Shown one piece after another: positions 1 to 9,197 of a stretch of DNA of 64,000 bases. Both the position numbers and the translations under genes were made by a program. Positions within the stretch are counted from its first letter, which is position 1, and each line of letters starts with the position of its first letter. The notes below the pieces were generated by a model that worked only from the letters and a program-made list of their open reading frames with translations, was not told the origin of the DNA and did not search any database. Origin of the DNA: Ditibartonella apihabitans (lineage in GTDB: Bacteria; Pseudomonadota; Alphaproteobacteria; Rhizobiales; Rhizobiaceae); NCBI RefSeq assembly GCF_002007485.1, contig NZ_CP015820.1:2317501-2381500 (forward strand), read 5' to 3'.

Positions 1-1
1 A

Positions 2-1750
2 GAAGAATCCGACGAAAGAAAAGTCGATCGAATAGCCCAGATTGTACCGAGAAAAAATTTCGACGACAGGCAGCATTTCGATCTTTCAATCATGCAAAAG
101 CAAGGTGAAAAAGAGGTCATTCGAACTCAACCTTTCGAACTTGTGCGTATGGCTCTTGCCGAAGATCGGCCGAATAATTTGAAATATCCGCCCTTCAACG
201 CATTGACAATTTTTTCTGACCAAACTGTCAAACAAGGCGATAAGCCGGAAAATAACTTACAGATCTACGGTACAAAAGTAGAAACGGAAATTACACTCCA
301 TAGCATCGAGTTTGATGTGAACACCGCTACTTTTGATGATTCGGATCAATTGACTGCTGATCAGGCCGAACAGAATATTCGAGCAGCCGGTTTTGTTCTT
401 GGTGATAATATTACGCGCGTTGCCGCACTTCATTATCTTGACCCTGCGCAATTGGGGCATTTCGGTTCAATTAAATTTTCCGAAATGCCGGATGTTAAAA
501 TTATTCAGGAGAATGTCAGCATCTCTCCACGCATAGCGCCGAACGACAATTCAGAAGAATATGCCGAAGATATTATTCCATTCAGAAAAACCCAAACCAT
601 TATCAATGCTTTGAATGATGCCAATTATGGAGGGGAAGATGCTGATAAAATAGCTGCTGCACTTTCTCAATTCAACGGATCCGACACGCTTCGTGCCGGC
701 AACGTTTTGCGTATTGGAATAGAAACCAACGCGTCCGGTGATGACCATCTGGTAAGAGCCAGCATTTATCATGGTATGCATCATATCCTTTCAATTTCTC
801 TCAATGACCAGAAGCAGTTCGTCAGAAGCAACGAACCGGAAATGACACCGTTACTCAAAACCGCTTTCGAGGGCGGGGTGCCGCTTACACATATTAATGC
901 TTCGAATCTGCCGACAATCTATGATGCAATTTACCGTTCGGTTTTAAGTTATGACATGCCTCTCACCACAGCACGTCAACTCATTCGCGTCATGGCCAAC
1001 GATGTTGATCTGGAAGATCGCGTTTCACCCAATGATACACTTGAAGTATTTTACGCAGCGCCTGAAAAAGACTCGGAAGACACAGCCGAACCGGAAATCC
1101 GTTTTATCAGTGCTACACTTGGTGGCGTAACGCGAAAATATTATCGTTTCCGCTCCAATGATGGAACAATTGATTATTATGATTCGGAAGGTCGTAGTTC
1201 AAAGCAGTTCCTTTTGCGCAAACCCGTGCCCAATGCCATTTTCCGTTCACCGTTCGGCCCGAGAAGGCATCCGGTTCTGGGTTATGTCAGGATGCATACC
1301 GGTGTTGATTGGAGCGCACCAAGAGGATCACCGATTGTTGCGGCAGGAGATGGCGTCGTCACAAAAGCAGGTCCGGTTCGTGGCTATGGGAATCAGACCG
1401 AAATTAGACATGCCAACGGTTACGTAACGTCCTATGCACACCAGAACAGTTTTGCTCCTGGCATTAAAGCGGGAGCGAAGGTTCATCAGGGTCAGATTAT
1501 CGGTTATGTCGGTTCGAGCGGCCTTGCAACGGGTCCGCATTGCCACTTCGAAGTTTCAGTGAACAATACGAAAGTCGATCCGATGCGCATTCGCCTTCCG
1601 GATGCAAAATCCTTGCATGGAAAAGATCTTGAAGCGTTCAAACGCGACCGCAACAAACTTGAAGCATTGATCAACGGGCAAGACGACCAAAAACTTGCTG
1701 CGACCACGGGCACAGACGAGAAAAATCGGACATCCCGTTCAGATATCTGA
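2..1750 (+). CDS. M23 (LytM-type) peptidoglycan endopeptidase, 5' end outside window
   Basis: The frame is open from base 2 through the Met at 92 with no stop, so the gene very probably starts upstream of the window and the 552 residues from Met-92 are only part of it. The C-terminal third is a peptidase M23 domain with the zinc ligands HTGVD and HCHFE and the core YGNQTEIRHANGY, so it should cleave peptide cross-links in periplasmic murein. The part before it looks like the substrate-occluding and LysM-like regions of MepM/DipM-type proteins. The last 40 residues are charged and low in complexity. The family call is secure; the exact cell-division or elongation role is not visible. Confidence 0.88.
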   Translation, partial: EESDERKVDRIAQIVPRKNFDDRQHFDLSIMQKQGEKEVIRTQPFELVRMALAEDRPNNLKYPPFNALTIFSDQTVKQGDKPENNLQIYGTKVETEITLHSIEFDVNTATFDDSDQLTADQAEQNIRAAGFVLGDNITRVAALHYLDPAQLGHFGSIKFSEMPDVKIIQENVSISPRIAPNDNSEEYAEDIIPFRKTQTIINALNDANYGGEDADKIAAALSQFNGSDTLRAGNVLRIGIETNASGDDHLVRASIYHGMHHILSISLNDQKQFVRSNEPEMTPLLKTAFEGGVPLTHINASNLPTIYDAIYRSVLSYDMPLTTARQLIRVMANDVDLEDRVSPNDTLEVFYAAPEKDSEDTAEPEIRFISATLGGVTRKYYRFRSNDGTIDYYDSEGRSSKQFLLRKPVPNAIFRSPFGPRRHPVLGYVRMHTGVDWSAPRGSPIVAAGDGVVTKAGPVRGYGNQTEIRHANGYVTSYAHQNSFAPGIKAGAKVHQGQIIGYVGSSGLATGPHCHFEVSVNNTKVDPMRIRLPDAKSLHGKDLEAFKRDRNKLEALINGQDDQKLAATTGTDEKNRTSRSDI

Positions 1751-2171
1751 TGCGATTAATCATTTCGCTGAAAAATTGATTCTGCCTGAAAACAGTCTCG
1801 ATTATCAACATGCCAATGTTACCGGTCGAGCAAATAGAAAAAGCACAATGGCCTTTACAGAGCCTTACATAAAAAGGCATGAGGATACGAATAGAAAAAA
1901 CGAATCTGTTCGGTCTGTTTACAGATTTTCTTATGCGGCGCTGAATCGGGAAGCCCCTGCTTCAGGTCTATCAATGCAATGAAGCATGGCAGCGAAACGA
2001 CCGGAAGAAACTTGATATCGCGATTTGCCATAATTCGAAGTCAACCTTCATGATTTGCAAAATCGTGAAGCTGTTCGTTACCGCATTACATCATTACATA
2101 GTGCTGAATGACCGGATAAAGAGCTAGCATACTTTGGCGGTTGATAAGTTTGAATACCGCATTTGCAAATT
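1751..2171. other. Intergenic stretch, no gene seen
   Basis: About 420 bases between the peptidase and the 3' end of ecfG. Short open frames here overlap the peptidase end or lack a ribosome site. I see no RNA gene or clear terminator. Confidence 0.5.
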
Positions 2172-2729
2172 TCAGGAATTGGTAAAAGAACGCATTGTCG
2201 ACGATGCCGAATCAGCATCCGGACCATAGTCGGATTGTCCGTTGACGCCTAAAAGTTCTTGCAAACGGGTTCTGGCGCGACTGACACGACTTTTTATCGT
2301 ACCAACAGCACAACTACAAATCTCGGCAGTATCTTCATAAGAAAAACCTGATGCTCCGACCAGAATGATAGCTTCCTTCTGGTCTGCAGGAAGTTGGTCG
2401 AGCGCTTTTCTGAAATCCTGCAAATCGAGTGAACCATATTGGGCAGGATGTACAGCCAGATTTTCAGTGAAAACGCCTTCACTATCCTGCACTTCACGTC
2501 CTTTTTTGCGCATCTGGCTAAAAAACTCGTTCCTCAGAATCGTGAACAACCAGGCTTTCATATTTGTGCCGATCTCGAAGCTGTCCTGCTTCGCCCATGC
2601 TTTCATGATTGTATCTTGTACAAGATCATCAGCTCTATCATGTTGCCCGCTCAACGAAACTGCAAAAGCACGCAAGGCCGGCAGGTTTGACAAAAGTTCA
2701 CGTTTGAAATCTGGGTTATGTGCGTTCAT
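2172..2729 (-). CDS. ecfG: ECF sigma factor of the general stress response (EcfG type)
   Basis: A 185-residue sigma-70-family factor with only regions 2 and 4. Region 2 carries DDLVQDTIMKAW and TNMKAWLFTILRN; region 4 is the helix-turn-helix GFSYEDTAEICSCAVGTIKS. Size and placement 18 bases after nepR, divergent from phyR, are the hallmark of the alphaproteobacterial general stress locus. In this family EcfG is held by NepR until phosphorylated PhyR titrates NepR away, and it then directs RNA polymerase to GGAAC-N16/17-CGTT promoters. Two exact matches to that consensus lie in this window (5095 and 15908). It is probably co-transcribed with nepR. Confidence 0.93.
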   Translation of the reverse strand: MNAHNPDFKRELLSNLPALRAFAVSLSGQHDRADDLVQDTIMKAWAKQDSFEIGTNMKAWLFTILRNEFFSQMRKKGREVQDSEGVFTENLAVHPAQYGSLDLQDFRKALDQLPADQKEAIILVGASGFSYEDTAEICSCAVGTIKSRVSRARTRLQELLGVNGQSDYGPDADSASSTMRSFTNS

Positions 2730-2747
2730 GGGTGTGACTTTCCCATT

Positions 2748-2936
2748 TCAACTCTGGCTACCTTGTTCGGCTTTATCGAGCTTTTCAAGAAGATCGAGAA
2801 ATTTTTCCGGTATTTCTTCTTCCTGAATAGCCGTATAGAATTGCCGTAATTTCACCGCTATTTCACTATTGGATCCAAGCAGATCATCTTCCGGTCCGGA
2901 AACCTCGGAACCGATTTTTTCCTTGCTGTCATCCAT
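2748..2936 (-). CDS. nepR: NepR anti-sigma factor
   Basis: A 62-residue acidic protein whose C-terminal half, including EIAVKLRQFYTAIQEEEIP and a following leucine-rich helix, matches the two NepR helices that hold EcfG or PhyR. The N-terminus looks disordered (DDSKEKIGSEVSG). It is the first gene of the nepR-ecfG pair, 18 bases before ecfG, and is divergent from phyR. In the known partner switch it sequesters EcfG in unstressed cells. Assignment rests on this sequence pattern and the unmistakable context. Confidence 0.9.
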   Translation of the reverse strand: MDDSKEKIGSEVSGPEDDLLGSNSEIAVKLRQFYTAIQEEEIPEKFLDLLEKLDKAEQGSQS

Positions 2937-3020
2937 CTTAAGTCCCTTAAAAATGACGCCATCCGTTAATTAACAATCGTGTAAATAATTACACTTACCT
3001 TTAAGAATATAGAACTGACT

Positions 3021-3048
3021 AAAAAGTTCCAAGGGGCTGGAACTTTTT
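3021..3048. promoter_or_regulatory. Perfect inverted repeat between nepR and phyR, GGAAC in each arm
   Basis: Ten-base arms AAAAAGTTCC (3021-3030) and GGAACTTTTT (3039-3048) flank an 8-base spacer. Each outward reading starts with GGAAC, the EcfG -35 element, but I find no CGTT at 16-17 bases on either side. It could be a hairpin/terminator or two degenerate back-to-back EcfG promoters. Position between divergent start codons argues against a plain terminator. Confidence 0.5.
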
Positions 3049-3119
3049 TATTATTCATGAATTAATATTTCACATAACCTGTCTATGGTTACACTTTCAG
3101 GGGCAGAAGGAGTTCATAT

Positions 3120-3914
3120 ATGACTTTATCAACACGCATTGCACCACATTTACCTTATTTGAGACGATTTGCACGTGCTGTTACCGGTTCTCAGACGTCG
3201 GGCGATGCTTATGTTGCAGCTATGCTCGAAGCACTTATTGCCGACACATCAATTTTCCCCGAGGCGACATCCGACCGTATCAGCGTCTATCGGCTGTTCT
3301 GCGAATTGTTCGACCAAACAACGCCGAACGTTGCAGAGCCTTTACCTCAATTCGGTGTGGAACAAAAAGCCAATGCAAAACTTTCCTACCTTACTCCGAG
3401 GGCCCGTCAGGCATTTCTTCTCATTGCTGTCGAAGGGTTCAGTGACAAAGAAGTTATGGAGATCATGAATGTTGATCAACAGCAATTCAGAGCATTGCTG
3501 AACGAGGCTTCGCGTGATATTTCCGAACAAGTTTCCACACGCATTCTTATTATCGAGGACGAGCCGTTAATTGCGATGGATATCGAACAGCTTGTCGAAT
3601 CGCTTGGTCATCAGGTTGTTGGCATTGCACGTACGCGCGACGAAGCTGTTTCACTGTTCAAAAAAGAAAAACCGGGTATGGTTCTTGCCGATATTCAACT
3701 TGCTGACAACAGTTCCGGCATAGATGCTGTGAATGATATTCTTGAAACCGATGAGGTTCCGGTCATTTTCATTACCGCATTCCCCGAACGTTTGTTGACA
3801 GGTGAACGGCCTGAACCGACATTTCTTGTAACCAAGCCGTTTAATCCGGATATGGTGAAAGCTTTGATTTCCCAAGCGCTTTTCTTTCAGGAAAATGCAT
3901 CCAGAAAATCATAA
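3120..3914 (+). CDS. phyR: PhyR anti-anti-sigma response regulator
   Basis: 264 residues with the diagnostic PhyR layout: an ECF-sigma-like N-terminal half (about 1-130, including LTPRARQAFLLIAVEGFSD) followed by a receiver domain (about 140-258). The receiver starts RILIIEDEPLIAMDIEQL, has the phosphoacceptor Asp in MVLADIQL, the conserved Thr in FITAFPE and the Lys in VTKPF. Once phosphorylated, the sigma-like half mimics EcfG and captures NepR. It is divergent from nepR-ecfG and 44 bases ahead of a histidine kinase, its likely phosphodonor. Confidence 0.95.
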   Translation: MTLSTRIAPHLPYLRRFARAVTGSQTSGDAYVAAMLEALIADTSIFPEATSDRISVYRLFCELFDQTTPNVAEPLPQFGVEQKANAKLSYLTPRARQAFLLIAVEGFSDKEVMEIMNVDQQQFRALLNEASRDISEQVSTRILIIEDEPLIAMDIEQLVESLGHQVVGIARTRDEAVSLFKKEKPGMVLADIQLADNSSGIDAVNDILETDEVPVIFITAFPERLLTGERPEPTFLVTKPFNPDMVKALISQALFFQENASRKS

Positions 3915-3958
3915 CAGGTTTTCGTGAAAGAAATAAATCAGAAGGTTTTTAATTTCTT

Positions 3959-4972
3959 ATGATATCGGCTCCCCATTCTTCACCTGCTGTTGAAAAATTG
4001 CATGTGAGTGCCTTGACGCAGGCTATCCATGGAGCCGATATTTTTGTTCTTTATCAGACCCCCGACATGGTTTATCGCTGGGCAGAAAACTTGCCGGAAA
4101 TTATCGCCGAAAAGTGGTTTGCCGGATGTCGCGACAGCGATTTTTTATCCGAAAAACTTTCCGAAAATATGATGGATATCAAATTGCGGGTTTTGGAAAC
4201 CGGCAAGATGCACACGTTGGAAGCCCGATTTGAAAACAGTAACAATCGTATTTTCTGGTTCAAGTTTTCGATTGATTGTCACCGTGACGAGCGGGGAGAA
4301 ATCGTCGGTTTATTAACGACCGGCGTTAATATAACCGAATTGCGTCGGCGTGAACAGGTTCTGAAAGCTTTACTCAGGGAAGTAAGTCATCGTTCAAAAA
4401 ATCTTCTTGCCATTATTCAAAGCGTGGCCGGTCAAACCGCTCGTTATACCGATTCCTTGCAAACCTTTTTAAAAAAATTTCAGGGTCGCATACAATCATT
4501 ATCCCATTCACAAGATCTTGTGACTGATTCCGATTGGCGTGGTGCTCATTTTCGTGAGCTGTTTTTAAGCCAGACAGCAAATTATCTGGGAAAAGAACAT
4601 CGGCGTTTTACGATTGATGGTGATGACCCCTATCTTTTTCCTGGTGCGGCATTGCATATCGGTTTGGCATTCCATGAGCTCATCATCAATTCCCTTTCTT
4701 ATGGAGCACTTTCCAAACCGGATGGTGTAATCCATGTAACGAGCCGGATTGAAAAAGATGAGGGCAAGCCATCGCAATTATGCATTTCCTGGTATGAAGT
4801 CTTTTCGCCCGGACACACGCTCGACAATGATCGGAGAGCCTGCTTTGGCAGTGCCGTCCTTGAAAAGATTGTTCCGGTTTCTGTGAACGGCACGGCAAGT
4901 CTCGAATTTACAAATGACGGCGTGGTTTATCACCTTACACTCCCCGATACCTATTTCGATTTTTACGCCTGA
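3959..4972 (+). CDS. HWE-family sensor histidine kinase with PAS domain
   Basis: 337 residues, no membrane segment or signal peptide, so probably cytoplasmic. An N-terminal PAS-like domain (about 20-130, ending in LLTTGVNITELRRREQVL) leads into the HWE H-box EVSHRSKNLLAIIQSVAGQ with the phosphorylated His. The catalytic domain has HELIINSLSYGALS and the family-defining WxE as ISWYEV. Kinases of this class beside phyR (PhyK-like) phosphorylate PhyR in related bacteria. The stimulus is unknown. The gene follows phyR by 44 bases, so co-transcription is likely. Confidence 0.9.
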   Translation: MISAPHSSPAVEKLHVSALTQAIHGADIFVLYQTPDMVYRWAENLPEIIAEKWFAGCRDSDFLSEKLSENMMDIKLRVLETGKMHTLEARFENSNNRIFWFKFSIDCHRDERGEIVGLLTTGVNITELRRREQVLKALLREVSHRSKNLLAIIQSVAGQTARYTDSLQTFLKKFQGRIQSLSHSQDLVTDSDWRGAHFRELFLSQTANYLGKEHRRFTIDGDDPYLFPGAALHIGLAFHELIINSLSYGALSKPDGVIHVTSRIEKDEGKPSQLCISWYEVFSPGHTLDNDRRACFGSAVLEKIVPVSVNGTASLEFTNDGVVYHLTLPDTYFDFYA

Positions 4973-5094
4973 ACTTTTTCTTTTTGCGATAAGCGTTCGG
5001 GTTTTTTAGCTTTGAGTAAAACTTATCGCGATCAGGAATGAAGTAAAAAACAAATCCTTTATTCAGCTATTTTTTGTGGCATATGTTTTATTCC

Positions 5095-5119
5095 GGAACA
5101 AAAAACCGGCGAGCTCGTT
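5095..5119 (+). promoter_or_regulatory. EcfG-dependent promoter, GGAAC-N16-CGTT
   Basis: GGAAC at 5095-5099, 16 bases, then CGTT at 5116-5119: an exact match to the alphaproteobacterial EcfG consensus. It lies 63 bases before the start codon of the small exported protein at 5183 and just after the stress locus. About one such match per 64 kb is expected by chance, so location supplies much of the support. Confidence 0.75.
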
Positions 5120-5182
5120 ATCAAAGTATAAAAGAAATAAATTCATCCGCTAAATCTTAAAATGTTCCTGAAGGGGTCGATC

Positions 5183-5542
5183 ATGAATTCCGTCATCGCT
5201 GTAATGTTGCTTGTTTCCTGCACAGATGGTTTTTCTGCATGCAATGCCGCTGACGATATGGTCAAGGTTTATCCCACCCACGAAGCCTGCGAGGCAGCCT
5301 TGATACCGGCAGTCAATCACATCGGACAGTCCAACGAATTGGTGTTCGGTCAATGTATCAAAGCAGATCCGAACTTCATCAACGGTGATTTGAGCATTTA
5401 TTGGCGGGTTGACCAGAATGGCGATTTCATTGTGGAACTTGCCAATGAAGATAGCGAAGAAGAAGAATTGACTGTACCGTTACAAAAGATTGAAAAGCCG
5501 GTTGCCGGCGCAACACAAATCAATACAAAACCCGCAGCATAA
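5183..5542 (+). CDS. Small exported cysteine-containing protein of unknown function
   Basis: I do not recognise a family. The ATG at 5183 is preferred over the upstream one at 5162 because AAGGGG sits six bases before it; this gives 119 residues. The N-terminus MNSVIAVMLLVSCTDGFSA resembles a short signal or lipoprotein-like leader. Three later cysteines (SACNAAD, EACEAAL, GQCIKAD) could form disulfides, and the tail is acidic then Pro/Ala-rich. An exact EcfG promoter upstream makes it a probable member of the general stress regulon. Confidence 0.75.
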   Translation: MNSVIAVMLLVSCTDGFSACNAADDMVKVYPTHEACEAALIPAVNHIGQSNELVFGQCIKADPNFINGDLSIYWRVDQNGDFIVELANEDSEEEELTVPLQKIEKPVAGATQINTKPAA

Positions 5543-5698
5543 AGTTATCTTCTTTACATTATTCTTGGCCATTAATCTTGCCAATGGTCGGGATTTTCTG
5601 ATTAAAAGATTATTCACCAAAGCTTAAAATATTTATTTTCCATTGAAACATTGCTGTGAAACTCGTAAATGCGGGGCACTATCAATGGAGAATGTTCG

Positions 5699-6247
5699 AT
5701 GCGCGACGATTATCAATCCGGTTATGAAAATATGGATTATCAGGATCCTTATAATCAGCAGCCCATGCAGCCACAAGCGCCGCTGGATCCCGCAGTTGAA
5801 AAAGTAAGGCGGAAGCTGATGAGGCTGATGATCGTTTCTATTGGAATAACAATCGTTCTCATTCTGATTATTCTGGCCGCCGTTATCTATAAAGTTACAT
5901 CTTCGCCTTCCGATAAAGCACCGGCAAGCACTACGAAAACCGAAACAAGTCCGGTGCCCGGTGCTAACGCCGATCTATCAAATCAAGCGGTTAATGCAAA
6001 AACACCGGCTCCTGCTGTTCCGGAATTTATCAAACGTTCCATTGCTCTTCCTCAAGGAACACGCATCCTCTCGCAGAGTCTTTCGAACGACATGATTGCG
6101 CTTGAAACATTGACACCGGAAGGCAATACAGAGCTTGTTATTTACGATTATCGGCAAGGACATCTGGTTGCCGGTATTACAGTTGATACCTCACCGGTTG
6201 CAAAACAGCCTGTTGAAGAACCGGCTAACGCATCGCCCGCCCAATAA
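5699..6247 (+). CDS. Single-pass inner-membrane protein, DUF6476-like
   Basis: The start at 5699 (MRDDYQSGYEN) has GGAG eight bases upstream, better than the ATG at 5669, and gives 182 residues. A Gln/Pro-rich cytoplasmic N-terminus is followed by a basic patch (VRRKLMR) and one strong membrane helix (about 46-68, SIGITIVLILIILAAVIY). A Thr/Ala/Pro linker then leads to a small C-terminal domain with IALPQGTRILSQSLSNDMI and ELVIYDYRQGHLVAGI. The helix plus LPQGT...LVIYD pattern matches alphaproteobacterial DUF6476 proteins as I know them. Function unknown. It converges on clpB with a shared terminator. Confidence 0.8.
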   Translation: MRDDYQSGYENMDYQDPYNQQPMQPQAPLDPAVEKVRRKLMRLMIVSIGITIVLILIILAAVIYKVTSSPSDKAPASTTKTETSPVPGANADLSNQAVNAKTPAPAVPEFIKRSIALPQGTRILSQSLSNDMIALETLTPEGNTELVIYDYRQGHLVAGITVDTSPVAKQPVEEPANASPAQ

Positions 6248-6270
6248 GCTTAAGTAAAAAATTGCAATAA

Positions 6271-6294
6271 AAAGGCCGCTTGAAAGCGGCCTTT
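6271..6294. terminator. Bidirectional terminator between DUF6476-like gene and clpB
   Basis: Ten-base stem AAAGGCCGCT / AGCGGCCTTT with a 4-base TGAA loop, an A tract on the left and a T tract on the right, placed between convergent genes. It should end transcription from both sides. Confidence 0.88.
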
Positions 6295-6311
6295 TTTATG
6301 AGATTGAAATA

Positions 6312-8996
6312 TTATTTTTTAGGTTTATTCGGCTTTGTATCCGGCTTTTTTTCGTCAGCCTTTTCCCCGGCAGTTTCGGTACCCTTGTCCTCGACTTTCG
6401 ATTCATCGACAGGATGAGTTGGCGTCGGTGTGAAGATCAGGCGATCGGAACCGCGCGAAATATTGACAGTCGAACCATCAAGAATATCGCCGATGAGCAG
6501 CCTTTCAGCGAGCGGATCCTGAACTTCTCTCTGGATAACCCGTTTAAGAGGCCGTGCACCATAAGCAGGGTCATAGCCCTTGTCGGCAAGAAATTCGCGA
6601 GCACTATCATCAATAACAAGTTTGATCTTCCGGTCTGACAACAATGATTGCAAACGTTGCAACTGGATGTCGACAATGGCTCCCATTTCTTTCCGGTGCA
6701 ACCGGTGGAACAGGATAATTTCATCAACACGGTTGAGAAATTCCGGTCTGAATGCAGCTTTAACCACTGCCATAACATCATCACGGGCTTTCTCGGCTTC
6801 ATCATTATCGTCAAGAGCTGTCAAATATTCGGCACCGAGATTCGATGTCATAATAATGAGCGTATTGCGGAAGTCGACAGTGCGCCCCTGACCATCGGTC
6901 AAGCGTCCGTCATCAAGCACCTGCAAAAGAACATTGAAAACATCCGGATGGGCTTTTTCAATTTCATCAAACAAGATGACCTGATATGGCCGACGACGAA
7001 CCGCTTCTGTCAAAGCACCGCCTTCTTCATAACCGACATATCCCGGAGGAGCACCGATCAAACGGGCAACCGAATGTTTTTCCATATATTCCGACATGTC
7101 GATACGAACCATTGCGGTCTCGTCCTGGAACAGGAATTTTGCCAAAGCCTTGGTGAGCTCGGTTTTACCAACACCTGTTGGCCCTAGGAAAATGAACGAA
7201 CCAATTGGTCTGTTCGGGTCTTGTAAGCCCGCACGTGCACGCCTTACTGCGCGGGAAACAGCCTGAATTGCTTCGCCTTGTCCGACAACGCGTTTGGCAA
7301 GCTCGTCTTCCATTCTCAGAAGTTTCTCACGTTCGCCTTCGAGCATGCTATCAACCGGAATACCGGTCCAGCGTGATACCACTTGCGCAATGTGATCAGG
7401 TGTGACGGTTTCTTCCAGAATCGAGCCGTGATTTTCCTGACTTTCAGCCTCTTCCAATTGTTTAGCCAATTGCGGAATGATGCTGTAGGAAAGTTCACCA
7501 GCTTTCTGATATTCACCGTTACGCTGGGCAATAGCCAAATTGTTGCGCGCTGCTTCCAATTGTTTCTTCAACTCGGCAGCATGACCCAATTTCTGTTTTT
7601 CAGATTGCCATTTTGCAGTGATTTCATGCGATTGTTCTTCAAGCTCGACCAATTCGTCTTCGAGTTTTTCCAAACGATCTTTCGAAGCAGGATCGGTTTC
7701 GGCTTTCAAAGCTTCCCGCTCAATCTTCAACTGCATGACACGGCGGTCAATTTCATCAAGTTCTTCCGGTTTCGAATCAACCTGCATACGCAACCGTGAA
7801 GCTGCTTCATCAATAAGGTCAATTGCTTTATCGGGCAAAAACCGGTCGGTAATATAACGATTCGACAAAGTTGCCGCAGCAACGAGAGCGGAATCGGAAA
7901 TCCGGACTTTATGGTGTTGCTCGTATTTTTCTTTAATACCACGCAGAATCGAAATGGTGTCTTCAACTGTCGGTTCATCAACAAAGACCGGTTGGAAACG
8001 ACGGGCAAGAGCCGCGTCCTTTTCAACATATTTGCGATATTCTTCGAGAGTCGTTGCACCAACGCAATGAAGTTCACCACGGGCAAGAGCCGGTTTCAAC
8101 AAATTGGACGCATCCATTGCGCCATCCGATTTACCGGCACCAACCAATGTGTGCATTTCATCAATAAACAGGATGATTTCGCCATTTGCAGCCTGAACTT
8201 CGGTCAAAACCGCTTTCAGGCGCTCTTCAAACTCGCCACGATATTTTGCACCGGCAATCAATGCCCCCATATCAAGGGCAAGAAGCGATTTGTCCCGTAA
8301 TGTTTCGGGAACATCGCCGTTCACAATACGCAATGCCAGCCCTTCAACAATAGCCGTTTTACCAACGCCCGGTTCACCGATCAGAACCGGATTATTTTTG
8401 GTGCGCCGCGACAATACCTGAATTGTCCGGCGGATTTCTTCATCACGGCCGATGACAGGGTCAAGTTTCCCCTCGCGCGCATCTTTCGTCAAATCACGCG
8501 CATATTTCTTCAATGCGTCATACTGTGCTTCGGCATTGGCCGAATCAGCTGTGCGTCCTTTTCTCATTTCATTGATCGCCTTGTTTAACGCTGTTGGCGT
8601 AACCCCACTTTTGGAAAGAATTTCTGCTGTCTTGGCTTTCGGTTCCATCAACAGAGCTTGCAAAAGGCGTTCGACAGTCACAAAGCTGTCTCCTGCTTTT
8701 TCTGCCAGCTCTTCTGCTTTGGTAAAAACCTTGGCCATAGCTTCCGACATATAAAGCTGGCCATTGCCACCGCTTACTTTTGGCAATGCCGAAAGTGCCG
8801 TTGCCAACGCCTCTTTTGCCGCTTTTACGTTGCCGCCAGCCTTCTCTATCAATGAAGAGCAAAGCCCCTCATTGTCATCCAATAGCACTTTTAACAAATG
8901 CTCGGGAACGAACTGCTGATTGTCCGATGACAAGGCAAAGTTTTGTGCAGACTGTAAAAACCCCTGCACGCGCTCGGTATATTTTTCTAAATTCAT
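6312..8996 (-). CDS. clpB: ATP-dependent disaggregase ClpB
   Basis: 894 residues, a Hsp104/ClpB-type AAA+ hexameric chaperone that pulls proteins out of aggregates with DnaK. It shows the N-terminal Clp_N repeats, the first AAA module ([27 protein letters not shown]), the coiled-coil middle domain (about 410-520) that separates it from ClpA/ClpC, and the second module ([23 protein letters not shown]). The C-terminus runs about 30 residues past the usual end as a Lys/Glu/Asp-rich tail. A RpoH-type promoter and a hairpin next to the ribosome site lie upstream, consistent with heat induction. Confidence 0.97.
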   Translation of the reverse strand: MNLEKYTERVQGFLQSAQNFALSSDNQQFVPEHLLKVLLDDNEGLCSSLIEKAGGNVKAAKEALATALSALPKVSGGNGQLYMSEAMAKVFTKAEELAEKAGDSFVTVERLLQALLMEPKAKTAEILSKSGVTPTALNKAINEMRKGRTADSANAEAQYDALKKYARDLTKDAREGKLDPVIGRDEEIRRTIQVLSRRTKNNPVLIGEPGVGKTAIVEGLALRIVNGDVPETLRDKSLLALDMGALIAGAKYRGEFEERLKAVLTEVQAANGEIILFIDEMHTLVGAGKSDGAMDASNLLKPALARGELHCVGATTLEEYRKYVEKDAALARRFQPVFVDEPTVEDTISILRGIKEKYEQHHKVRISDSALVAAATLSNRYITDRFLPDKAIDLIDEAASRLRMQVDSKPEELDEIDRRVMQLKIEREALKAETDPASKDRLEKLEDELVELEEQSHEITAKWQSEKQKLGHAAELKKQLEAARNNLAIAQRNGEYQKAGELSYSIIPQLAKQLEEAESQENHGSILEETVTPDHIAQVVSRWTGIPVDSMLEGEREKLLRMEDELAKRVVGQGEAIQAVSRAVRRARAGLQDPNRPIGSFIFLGPTGVGKTELTKALAKFLFQDETAMVRIDMSEYMEKHSVARLIGAPPGYVGYEEGGALTEAVRRRPYQVILFDEIEKAHPDVFNVLLQVLDDGRLTDGQGRTVDFRNTLIIMTSNLGAEYLTALDDNDEAEKARDDVMAVVKAAFRPEFLNRVDEIILFHRLHRKEMGAIVDIQLQRLQSLLSDRKIKLVIDDSAREFLADKGYDPAYGARPLKRVIQREVQDPLAERLLIGDILDGSTVNISRGSDRLIFTPTPTHPVDESKVEDKGTETAGEKADEKKPDTKPNKPKK

Positions 8997-9010
8997 TCTC
9001 GTCTCCTTTT

Positions 9011-9037
9011 CCCATAATCCATAAATGGCATTATGGG
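9011..9037 (-). promoter_or_regulatory. Hairpin in the clpB leader, next to the ribosome-binding site
   Basis: CCCATAAT (9011-9018) and ATTATGGG (9030-9037) form an 8-bp stem ending two bases upstream of the AAAGGAGAC ribosome site (about 9000-9008). A temperature-sensitive leader is conceivable, but the hairpin does not pair with the SD itself. Confidence 0.4.
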
Positions 9038-9083
9038 CTTGAAGTGACAGACTCCCGTTAAGGCAAGCCGTACTCGTTACCTG

Positions 9084-9112
9084 ATATGGTATTGACGATG
9101 AAATTCCACAAG
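9084..9112 (-). promoter_or_regulatory. Heat-shock (RpoH, sigma-32) promoter of clpB
   Basis: On the minus strand CTTGTG (9112-9107), 17 bases, then CCATAT (9089-9084). This fits the sigma-32 pattern CTTG...CCATAT and puts the transcript start about 80 bases before the clpB ATG. clpB is a classic RpoH target. Confidence 0.65.
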
Positions 9113-9197
9113 ATCAAAAATAATCAAGGCATTAAACAAAATCCATTGTCCGAAAAACAATGAAGTTAAGCCTCTAGAATTGACAAAGACAGGATTT

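Noticed and set aside
1695-1982. 95-codon plus-strand frame overlapping the M23 peptidase end
   Set aside because: Starts inside the peptidase in another frame, low-complexity translation, no ribosome site.
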